Source of the DNA: Salvelinus alpinus | Lineage: Eukaryota; Chordata; Actinopteri; Salmoniformes; Salmonidae | Direction: 5' to 3' | DNA: 64,000 bases | NCBI RefSeq assembly: GCF_045679555.1 | Contig: NC_092091.1 | Location: 92,274,190 to 92,338,189 of the forward strand | Shown here: piece by piece, positions 40,801-52,800 of the stretch | How positions within the stretch are numbered: position 1 is the stretch's first letter | Layout of the letters: every line of letters begins with the position of its first letter | Position numbers and translations under genes: made by a program | The notes under the pieces: model-generated | The model's input: the letters and a program-made list of their open reading frames with translations, nothing else | What the model was told of the DNA's origin: nothing | The model's database searches: none

Positions 40801-43800
40801 CTTTGAATGAAAGATTAGTGGATTGTCAGTTTTATCCCACTTCTGTTTCCCAACTTCCTTCATCATCGATCCTAGATCTTTAGATGTATAACCCTGATTT
40901 ACCAGTAAAGTAATGTGAGGAACAGAGTCAGAGACATTGAACCATGTCTTCACAAATTCAGACCCGTCTCCATCCATCACATCCATTGCGGCTCCCTGCT
41001 TTCCAATAACTATAATTTGAGACATTATTGGTGCTTTCCTTCCATATGCCCCCATAACCCAAAGTTGTTCAAGCAATGGGTCCAGATGTGGGTCAAATTG
41101 CATTGTGCAATGATATTCAGATTTAGCTCTAACTGCTTTAGGTATTTGGGCCTGGATGAATTTACCCCATTTCCTGACAGTTCTATCCACATCTGCTTCA
41201 ATGCCTCCTAGCCAATATACATTAGCCGTTCCTTCTGTACCCATCACCGGTAATTGTAATCCTGTTTTTTCAATTATTACTCCATCAGGAGAACATTTAA
41301 TTTGTAAGCCCAACTTGCATAGTGCGTCTCTTCCTAATAGATTAACTGGTGTGTGATCTGACACTAAAATTGGAATTGTGACTGATTTACCATCAGTCGT
41401 TAGCCGAACTGGAGCGGTCATTGGAATTAACTGCGTATTTCCCGAGAATCCTATTGTTTTGGCATATTTACCAGACATGGGGAGATGAGAGGCATAATTT
41501 GGACTCACACATGTGTAAGTAGCTCCAGTATCTATCATCATGGGTGTACCTCTGTTTTCTATTTGAACCTGCAGTATAGGTTCTTGATCAGCCCTTGTTG
41601 TTATTATTGGAAACTGACCCTCCCCTTTGGGATTCCCTGGGCATCCCTAGTTTTGTTGATTAGGCCCTGACCATGTGTTCACAGGACCTGAAGGTTGGTT
41701 AGGGTTGCCTCGCCAATCATTATTTTGATTCCAACCATTCTGATTTTGTTGGAAGTTTGGGGTATTATTCGTCGGTGGCGATCTACTATTTCTATTTCCC
41801 TCAGTCCGATTCTGCCATGGGCGTGTAGGGCACTCTCGCCTGTTGTGTCCTGTTTGCCTACATCCCCAACAGGTGCCTGGTGGCCCTCGAGAGTCTACAG
41901 ATCCCTTGCTTTTATCAAATTGTACAGTTTTCTGTTGTTTTTTCCCCCCATTCCAAATCGGGGGCTGTGTGTACACATTTACTACTGGCGGTGCAGGTAA
42001 CACTTGAGCCCGACCAGGGCCGAACAGCTGTGGCTCTCCTGGGGAGACAGCAGCCATTGTTCCCATCTCTGGCCCAGGGGTAGTGACGACAGCCTGGACT
42101 TTCTTTTTCCCTTTGTTGGTTAGTTCATCCAACTGCAGCAGGGTCAGTCTTCTCTGAATGTCTTTGCCTTGATCTATCTGTCTCTGTTCATCTTTTCTGT
42201 GTTTCTCTACTGCATGGACCACGTAGTCACAGAATTCCCTGTAAGGTTTTGATGTAAGTCCCACCACATCCTCCAGCCTTCTCCTTACTGGCTGGGGCAT
42301 GGCTTCTATTATTGAATTTCGGAACATAGTTGTCATTAGTTCATTGCCCTCAGGGTCTTGCTCTGTTTCCATCCTCCACCTTTTCAACTGTCCATGTAGG
42401 TAGGTAGCTGGGTTTTCTGTGTCCCCGATAATTCCACCTCTTAGTGCTTTGGGATCCACTTTTGTTGGATATGTTTCTCTTAAAGCACGCCAGATGGCTG
42501 GTCTGTATCTGTCGAACAGTAATCCATCATTTATCACTCCCCCATCTGTACCATCGATGCCACCGTCCTGCATGATCTCTCCCATAGTATGCATGCTCGT
42601 CACCCTGGCCAGTAGTGCCCTTATGTCCCCCACCGCCAGCAATTTCCCCACTGTATGTTCTTCAAATGTTCTGATCCATTTACCTGCCCCCTCATGTAAA
42701 TCAGGTAGACGGACAACCAAACCCTCCAAATCCTGTGTAGCCCATGGCGTATAATGTCCCTGATCGCCTTTTATCAGAATCGGACATTGTTTTCCATAAA
42801 AGCCAGATTCTTTTCTTGACCCTTCTCTACGAGCCCTGGGGTAGTTTTCCACCAACTCATCAGTTAAGTCCTTATTGGTGCTGCGGGCCCGAGCTTTTTC
42901 TTGTTTTTCTAGTCTTCTCTTACTTTCTTCTAGGTTTGACTTTAATAGTCCCAATTCCTTATCTATTTTTTGTCCAAGTAATTGACCCTCTTCTTCTAGT
43001 CTGTCCCTATATTGTCTATCACTATCTTCCTCTTCTTCTTCTGATAACTCCTTATCTACTCTTGCTGTTTCTAATGCTGCCAGAGCCTTTCTTAAACCCC
43101 CATAACAATTGAAGCCATCTCCCTCAATCCTAGAATCTTTTGTAGTCTTTCTCTGGTCCTTTTCTGTTGAATAATATGATGCACATGCTGCTTCAGGCTC
43201 AGCCCTTTCTTCTCCATCAGTTAAGTCTATTTCGCCTTGTATATCCAAATGACCCTTTATCATTGGAAATTGTCCATTGAAATAAGGTGGGGGGTTAGGC
43301 ATCCATTCATTTTTCATTTTCATTGTTTTGTCATCTTTCTTCAGCATTTCTCTTGCCGTTTTCATGCTTTTTAACAAACCAGATCCTTCTTCTTTGAACA
43401 TTTTTAGTATTTCATTCTCTCTTTCTCGTTTATTTCTTCTTTTTTGTTTCTTGTCATTTGGTTTGTGGTTCTTTATTAGTGTCTCCATTTCCTCACACAC
43501 CGAGACATCCAACGTTCCCACCGCTGGCCATTTGGTATTTAGTTTTCTTGTGCGTTTCTCCCATTTTATTGAAGTTTTTATTATTTCTTTTTTACTCAAG
43601 GGATGCCTTGCCCCTAAGATCTCTACTGGTGTTCTATTCATTTTATTATAGTTCTAATCAATTTTATGATTTCTTTTTAATACCTTATCTTTATCTTTAT
43701 TTATTTATATTGTTTATACTTTCTTACCTCTACTTCATGTTCCTTATTGCTTGATCCTATATTCAATTGATTAGTGTATCAAGCCTCCCCTTGTCTCCTT

Positions 43801-46800
43801 TTTATCCTGGCCACTCGATTTTGCACCGCTGTCTACTCATCAGGCTATTTTTAGACCGTAGCTTCTGTAGACACAGAGTGTCTGACGGCCTGTTTTTTCC
43901 TCTTTCTTTGTTACACCGTACGCGAATTCTTAATGTGTCCTGGATTCCACTATTTATCTTAACCAACCTAGATTCATTATTAACTTTATAGTATAATTTC
44001 AATTTATTGGCGCTCCTACTTTCTGTTTTGTTTCACACTTTTCTATCCGTATTTATACTATTCGGTTAACGCCTTTTTAAGTATTTTTATTTATTCTTTG
44101 TTTTGACACCTTTTTTTAGTAATTCTACTATGGTCGCTTATTACTTTATCACATCAGTGTTTTTATCCTTGATTACAACTTATTTTACTTCGATGTTTCT
44201 TAATTCCGTTCCCTCTGCCTAATAGCAGTTAACAGCACCCTTCCTCAACGTTCTACTCTATTCACAGGAAGGCTGCGAGCTCCCTCTTCTGGACGTTCTG
44301 CCTACACACACACAACTTGTCTTTCCTAATGTTCTATTTTTACACAGATCCACTCATTTCTTACAACATTCTCATTCATCCTTTTTATTTTTCACCTGTT
44401 CATTCAATCCCTTTGTTTTTTACCTCAAAACAACTTAGTCTTTCTTTATTGACTTAATTCACTTCCTCCTACATAAGCCTAGACTGCTAAGATTTCTACA
44501 ATATGACGAGACTACTGTCTAATCGGATCAGCTTGTCTTCATATCCTATTCACCCCCCCAATACTGATCTTTTCTTCTATTATTAGAGTAGTATTGTGGC
44601 GTGACCTACTGAATTACAAAACCCTGTTAGCTAGACAGAGCGGTTTTTTATTCGCAGGATTTCTTTTGCATTTGAACGCCGCACAATCGGGCTAACGTTC
44701 TTCCTGCCTTCTAAATATTCATCCGTTCAATCCCCCTTTCTGGGGCGGTAACCATGAAATATTTATTTAACTACTGATTTATGCTTTGACCGTATAAGCT
44801 ACTTTTGCAGTTGAACGCCGCACAATCGGGCTAACGTTTTCCTACAACCTAATATTTCACCCGTACAGTCCTCCTTTCAGAGCGGTAACTATGAAATATT
44901 TATTTAACCACTGATTTATGCTTTGACCGTATAAGCTACTTTTGCAGTTGAACGCCGCACAATCGGGCCAACGTTTTTCCTGCAACCTAATATTTCACCC
45001 GTACAGTCCTTCTTTCAAAGCGGTAACCATGAAATATTTATTTAACTACTAAATATTCACCCACAGATTATTCTGCCGTGAATATCCCACCCAAGCAGAC
45101 CTTTTTTAAAAATGTTCCTTTTTTAAAGAGCGGTTTCGTGGCTTCCTAACTACTTATTTATGCAGTTCTCTGTTATCTTTAGAGCCGTTATTCATAAGTA
45201 ACCTGTCCAAGCATTCCTTCTACTAATTTTATTGAAGAGGTATCACAGGATGTTCTACCTACATTATCTGTTTTGACCGTATGAGCTGCTAATTGTAGCC
45301 CTGCGCCTGAGCCCAGCCGCTCAACTAGAGAGTACAAACAGTCGCGCCGATCAGCCCACACAAGGCTGCTCAAAATGAATGGTCCGACGAGAGGGGCAGT
45401 CCGAATCACACACACCCGACACGAGTCGCCCGCTCAGGTTGACTGAGGTGTGTTTACGCACATCCCAAAACAGATCCTGATACGGTCGAACCCGGCCAAG
45501 CAGAATCAGACGGAACAACTCCCCCAATCAAACCAGACACATGAACCTGTCTCGAGCAGTCCAACCAGAACAAATGCCCGCTCCCCCCAGCCAAACACCC
45601 GACACAAGCAAAGTTCACAGTTCCAGTTCACTCAATCTCTAGACATGCGCATTCATACAAAACCCAAACTGACACATGCATGCACATTTATTTGAATTCA
45701 AAAGTTCTTTCGTTTTTATCGTTTTTTAGGAAATTTGAGAGAGAGACCTACATGACATTCCTCCCGCTGAGACAGGACTCTGAAGCAATCTACACAAACA
45801 TTTCAACTATTGTAAGAACTTGCTTACCTCATATAGTTGGGTGGCCACCTCTGTTTGTTAGATTGTCCAAAGAACCCGTCATCAGCCAAGAACGTCCCCG
45901 TCCCTGTCACTCCTGGACCAGCTCGCCAATTATGTCGTGGAAAATCACTTCAAATATAACTCTTACAAGAACGTTGTGAACTCAAATATGATTTTTAATA
46001 CAAATTGTATCGCAATCTGGAATGTCCGCGGAACACACACCGCTTCCCAACCCCGGTTCCAACATTTATACATAAATAGCATATGGGTCCACCCCATATG
46101 CAAATAAGCATACTTCCCCTAATTCTTCCTGCCATCATTATCTTTTTAGTTCAGGCTTCCTGCTTGTTCACGCCTACTAACGCCCATTATCTGCTTTCAG
46201 TTAAATTATAATAGTGGCCAGACCCATGCTTGTCTTAAAAATAATATATGTCCATCTATCCTCTAGGCCTATGACTCAACCCTGTATTTAATTCAATACC
46301 CCAGCATGTTCTCTGGTATGTCCTTATTGGAATTGGCAGACTCTATGTCTCTTCTTATCATTAGTGTCCAGTTGCCTTAGGCATATTTCTCTGGTATGTG
46401 TGCTTTTAGTGGAATGTGTAGACTATAAGTCTAGTGTGTCCAATTGTTTTAGGTGCCCATGTGTCTGGTCAGTCTGTCAGCACAATGGAGAAAATAAGAG
46501 GGCCAGAACGTCCCTTAGTATATCTCCATTACCACAGTCTCATGATCAACGTGAACATGTGGTTCGTTACTTTAATGTTCAGCTGTCTTATGTCTTTATA
46601 TGTTATCCATGTGTCTTATGTTACTACTACACAGGCCTGATAGAGAAAACCAGGTCTAGATTTAACAGGTACAGGCCTGATAGAGGAAACCAGGTCTAGA
46701 TTTAACAGGCCTGATAGAGGAAACCTGGTCTAGATTTAACAGGCCTGATAGAAGAAACCAGGTCTAGATTTAACAGGCCTGTTAGAGAAAACCAGGTCTA

Positions 46801-49800
46801 GATTTAACAGGCCTGTTAGAGAAAACCAGGTCTAGATTTAACAGGTACAGGCCTGATGGAGGAAACCAGGTCTGGATTTAACAGGTACAGACCTGATGGA
46901 GGAAACCAGGTCTAGATTTAACAGGTACAGGCCTGATGGAGGAAACCAGGTCTAGATTTAACAGGTACAGGCCTGATGGAGGAAACCTGGTCTAGATTTA
47001 ACAGGTACAGGCCTGATGGAGGAAACCAGGTCTAGATTTAACAGGTACAGGCCTGATAGAGGAAACCAGGTCTAGATTTAACAGGTACAGGCCTGATGGA
47101 GGAAACCAGGTCTAGATTTAACAGGTACAGGCCTGATAGAGGAAACCAGGTCTAGATTTAACAGGTACAGGCCTGATGGAGGAAACCTGGTCTAGATTTA
47201 ACAGGCCTGATAGAGGAAACCAAGTCTAGATTTAACAGGCCTGATAAAGGAAACCAAGTCTAGATTTAACAGGTACAGGCCTGATAGAGGAAACCAGGTC
47301 TAGATTTAACAGGTACAGGCCTGATAGAGGAAACCAGGTCAAGATTTAACAGGCCTGATAGAGAAAACCAGGTCTAGATTTAACAGGTACAGGCCTGATA
47401 GAGGAAACCAGGTCTAGATTTAACAGGCCTGATAGAGGAAACCTGGTCTAGATTTAACAGGCCTGATAGAGGAAACCAGGTCTAGATTTAACAGGCCTGT
47501 TAGAGAATACCAGGTCTAGATTTAACAGGTACAGGCCTGATGGAGGAAACCAGGTCTGGATTTAACAGGTACAGACCTGATGGAGGAAACCAGGTCTAGA
47601 TTTAACAGGTACAGGCCTGATGGAGGAAACCAGGTCTAGATTTAACAGGTACAGGCCTGATGGAGGAAACCAGGTCTAGATTTAACAGGTACAGGCCTGA
47701 TGGAGGAAACCAGGTCTAGATTTAACAGGTACAGGCCTGATAGAGGAAACCAGGTCTAGATTTAACAGGTACAGGCCTGATGGAGGAAACCTGGTCTAGA
47801 TTTAACAGGCCTGATAGAGGAAACCAGGTCTAGATTTAACAGGCCTGATAGAGGAAACCAAGTCTAGATTTAACAGGCCTGATAAAGGAAACCAAGTCTA
47901 GATTTAACAGGCCTGATAAAGGAAACCAAGTCTAGATTTAACAGGTACAGGCCTGATAGAGGAAACCAGGTCTAGATTTAACAGGTACAGGCCTGATAGA
48001 GGAAACCAGGTCAAGATTTAACAGGCCTGATAGAGGAAACCAAGTCTAGATTTAACAGGCCTGTTAGAGAAAACCAGGTCTAGATTTAACAGGTACAGGC
48101 CTGATGGAGGAAACCAGGTCTGGATTTAACAGGTACAGACCTGATGGAGGAAACCAGGTCTAGATTTAACAGGTACAGGCCTGATGGAGGAAACCAGGTC
48201 TAGATTTAACAGGTACAGGCCTGATGGAGGAAACCTGGTCTAGATTTAACAGGTACAGGCCTGATGGAGGAAACCAGGTCTAGATTTAACAGGTACAGGC
48301 CTGATAGAGGAAACCAGGTCTAGATTTAACAGGTACAGGCCTGATGGAGGAAACCAGGTCTAGATTTAACAGGTACAGGCCTGATAGAGGAAACCAGGTC
48401 TAGATTTAACAGGTACAGGCCTGATGGAGGAAACCTGGTCTAGATTTAACAGGCCTGATAGAGGAAACCAAGTCTAGATTTAACAGGCCTGATAAAGGAA
48501 ACCAAGTCTAGATTTAACAGGTACAGGCCTGATAGAGGAAACCAGGTCTAGATTTAACAGGTACAGGCCTGATAGAGGAAACCAGGTCAAGATTTAACAG
48601 GCCTGATAGAGAAAACCAGGTCTAGATTTAACAGGTACAGGCCTGATAGAGGAAACCAGGTCTAGATTTAACAGGCCTGATAGAGGAAACCTGGTCTAGA
48701 TTTAACAGGCCTGATAGAGGAAACCAGGTCTAGATTTAACAGGCCTGTTAGAGAATACCAGGTCTAGATTTAACAGGTACAGGCCTGATGGAGGAAACCA
48801 GGTCTGGATTTAACAGGTACAGACCTGATGGAGGAAACCAGGTCTAGATTTAACAGGTACAGGCCTGATGGAGGAAACCAGGTCTAGATTTAACAGGTAC
48901 AGGCCTGATGGAGGAAACCAGGTCTAGATTTAACAGGTACAGGCCTGATGGAGGAAACCAGGTCTAGATTTAACAGGTACAGGCCTGATAGAGGAAACCA
49001 GGTCTAGATTTAACAGGTACAGGCCTGATGGAGGAAACCTGGTCTAGATTTAACAGGCCTGATAGAGGAAACCAGGTCTAGATTTAACAGGCCTGATAGA
49101 GGAAACCAAGTCTAGATTTAACAGGCCTGATAAAGGAAACCAAGTCTAGATTTAACAGGTACAGGCCTGATAGAGGAAACCAGGTCTAGATTTAACAGGT
49201 ACAGGCCTGATAGAGGAAACCAGGTCAAGATTTAACAGGCCTGATAGAGGAAACCAAGTCTAGATTTAACAGGCCTGATAGAGGAAACCAAGTCTAGATT
49301 TAACAGGTACAGGCCTGATGGAGGAAACCAGGTCCAGATTTAACAGGTACAGGCCTGATAGAGGAAACAAGGTCTAGATTTAACAGGTACAGGCCTGATG
49401 GAGGAAACCAGGTCTAGATTGAACAGGCCTGATAGAGGAAACCAGGTCTAGATTTAACGGGTACAGGCCTGATAGAGGAAACCATGTCTAGATTTAACAG
49501 GTACAGGCCTGATAGAGGAAACCAGGTCTAGATTTAACAGGTACAGGCCTGATGGAGGAAACCAGGTCTAGATTTAACAGGCCTGATGGAGGAAACCAGG
49601 TCTAGATTGAACAGGCCTGATGGAGGAAACCAGGTCTAGATTGAACAGGCCTGATAGAGGAAACCAGGTCTGGATTTAACAGGTACAGACCTGATGGAGG
49701 AAACCAGGTCTAGATTTAACAGGTACAGGCCTGATGGAGGAAACCAGGTCTAGATTTAACAGGTACAGGCCTGATAGAGGAAACCAGGTCTAGATTTATC

Positions 49801-52800
49801 AGGCCTGATAGAGGAAACCAGGTCTGGATTTAACAGGTACAGGCCTGATGGAGGAAACCAGCTCTAGATTTAACAGGCCTGATAAAGGAAACCAGGTCTA
49901 GATTTAACAGATGAATCCAAGATGGCGTAGCAGTCGGACGTGTGTTGTCTTGTTGTCTTGTCCCGTGTAAATAGTCTTCGTATTTTTCGTATACATTTCG
50001 TATATATTTTAATTTCACTTTCCATCTAGGAACTGAATATACATTCCTACATTCCGCCTCACCCAATGTGGTACGGACCTGCTTTTTTTTATACTTTAGA
50101 ACCGTAACCCCAATCAGAAGCTAGCCAGATAACTAGCTACTAGCTAGTAGTCAGTTAGCCACTGCTGCGGTCTTCACCCTCAACTCGGACACAGCCAGCT
50201 TCAATACCGGGCCAATACCTGCCAGTCTGCAAGCGCGATATCAACCCAGAGCATATAGGACTGCTTTTTCTCTACCACATCACCGGATTCCTGACGCAAG
50301 CTCTGGACAATTACACCGTATCATCACAGCTAGCTAGCTGCAACCGAGTGGCTACTACTGGCTAACACCTCTGTCCCGAAGCAAGCACCAGTTAGCCTTG
50401 AGCTAGCCTCGAGCTAGGCCCATCTGCCGGCTAGCCGAAGAGGTCTACCAGCGAATTCTTGGGCTACAATACCTCTTTTGCCAATTGGACTGGACCTTTT
50501 TTTACCGACACAGAGCCCTGCCAATCCATCACAACTGGTCTAAATCAGCTACAAGCTAATTTAGCCATTTTTTTTGCCGCTGCTAGTAGCTTTTACCTTC
50601 TGCACAGACACCAGCCCTGTTATTAGCCTGGATATTACTCACCAATTTACCAGCATCGGACTGTCTCTCGACAACAACGCCGGATTCCTGCCGTAATCCC
50701 TGAGCCAATACTTCTGATCCTCACAGCTAGCTTGCAGCTAGCGCAGCTAGCGCCACTGCCACGAAGCTAGCACCAGTTAGCAAACACAATTCTACAATTC
50801 ACAACCTCTCTTTCGCCATCCGGCTTGGATTCTCTGTCGACACGACCACGTCTGAGCAGACCCCCTCCGTCTGAGCAGACCACCCCCCGGGCTACTAACT
50901 TTAAACGCCGCGTGCTAGCTTAGTGGAGGCCTCCCTGCTCCATCTACGGCTGCCCCCTGGACACTATGATCACTTGGCTACATAGCTGATGCATGCTTGA
51001 CTGTCCATTAATTCACGGTACTCCATTCTGTTTATTTGTGTTTTATCTGTCGGCTCTGTGCTTTAACTCAGGATCTGTGTGTAGTTAATCCGACCCTCTC
51101 TGCCTAGTCGTCGCCATTTTTACCTGTTGTTGCTGTGTTAGACTAGCACCCTGTTATTGCTGCTGTTATCTTACCTGTTGTTTTAGCTAGCTCTCCCAAT
51201 CAAGACCTGCAATCACTTTATGCCTTATTGTATGTCTCTCTCAAATATCAATATGCCTTGCATACTGTTGTTCAGGCTAGTTATCATTATCATTGTTTTG
51301 GTTTGCAATGGACCCTGTAGTTCCACTCTCCGTACCTCTGATACCTCCTTTGTCCCACCCCCCACACATGCGGTGACCTCACCCATTGAGACCAGCATGT
51401 CCAGAGATACAACCTCTCTTATCATCACCCAGTGCCTGGGCTTGCCTCCGCTGTACCCGCGCCCCACCATACCCCTGTCTGCACATTATGCCCAGAATCT
51501 ATTCTACCACGCCCATAAATCTGCTCCTTTTATTCTTTGTCCCCAACGCTCTAGGCGACCAGTTTTGATAGCCTTTAGCCGCACCCTCATCCTACTACTC
51601 CTCTGTTCCTCGGGTGATGTGGAGGTAAACCCAGGCCCTGCATGTCCCCAGACACCCTAATTTGTTGACTTCTGTGATCGAAAAAGCCTTGGCCTCATGC
51701 ATGTCAACATCAGAAGCCTCCTCCCTAAGTTTGCCTTACTCACCGCTTTAGCACACTCTGCCAACCCTGATGTCCTTGCCGTGTCCGAATCCTGGCTTAG
51801 GAAGGCCTCCAAAAATTCTGAGATTTTTCATACCCAACTATAACACTTTCCGTCAAGATAGAACTGCCAAAGGGGGAGGAGTTGCAATCTACTGCAGAGA
51901 TAGCCTGCAAAGTTCTGTCATACTTTCCAGGTCTATGCCCAAACAGTTCGAACTTCTAATTTAAAAAATTAATCTCTCCAGAAATAAGTCTCTCACTGTT
52001 GCCGCCTGCTACCGACCCCCCTCAGCTCCCAGCTGGGCCCTGGACACCATCTGTGAATTGATCGCTCCCCATCTAGCTTCAGAGTTTGTTCTGTTAGGTG
52101 ACCTAAACTGGGATATGCTTAACACCCCGGCAGTCCTACAATCCAAGCTTGATGCCCTCAATCTCACACAAATCATCAAGGAACCCACTAGGTACAACCC
52201 TAAATCCGTAAACACGGGCACCCTAATAGACATTATCCTGACCAACCTGCCCTCCAAATACACCTCTGCTGTCTTCAATCAAGATCTCAGCGATCACTGC
52301 CTCATTGCCTGTATCCGCCACGGGTCCGCGGTCAAACGACCACCCCTCATCACTGTCAAACGCTCCCTAAAACACTTCTGCGAGCAGGCCTTTCTAATCG
52401 ACCTGGCCCGGGTACCCTGGAAGGATATTGACCTCATCCCGTCAGTTGAGGATGCCTGGTCATTCTTTAAATGTTACTTCCTCACCATATTAGACAAGCA
52501 TGCTCCGTTCAAAAAATGCAGAACCAAGAACAGATATAGCCCTTGGTTCACTCCAGACCTGACTGCCCTCGACCAGCACAAAAACATCCTGTGGCGAACT
52601 GCAATAGCATCGAAGAGCCCCCGCGATATGCAACTGTTCAGGGAAGTCAGGAACCAATACACGCAGTCAGTCAGGAAAGCAAAGGCCAGCTTTTTCAAGC
52701 AGAAATTTGCATCCTGTAGCTCTAACTCCAAAAAGTTCTGGGATACTGTAAAGTCCATGGAGAACAAGAGCACCTCCTCCCAGCTGCCCACTGCACTGAG

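Larger units (their letters stand above)
31339..46631 (-). mobile_element. Full-length endogenous retrovirus, 15.3 kb, inserted in the minisatellite
   Basis: LTRs at 31,339-32,038 and 45,933-46,631 both have TG...CA ends, and the unit is flanked by CAGG (31,335-31,338 and 46,632-46,635), a 4-bp target duplication. On the minus strand the order is 5' LTR (right), a leader of about 2.3 kb, gag, UAG, pol, env, about 2.5 kb of non-coding sequence, a purine tract AGAGGGGGGAT directly before the 3' LTR, and the 3' LTR (left). Gag, pol and env are open. Read-through of UAG between gag and pol and the gamma-type env suggest the gamma/epsilon-like fish retroviruses (the salmon swim bladder sarcoma virus and zebrafish ERV group is a candidate). 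That placement is inference. Confidence 0.93.
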
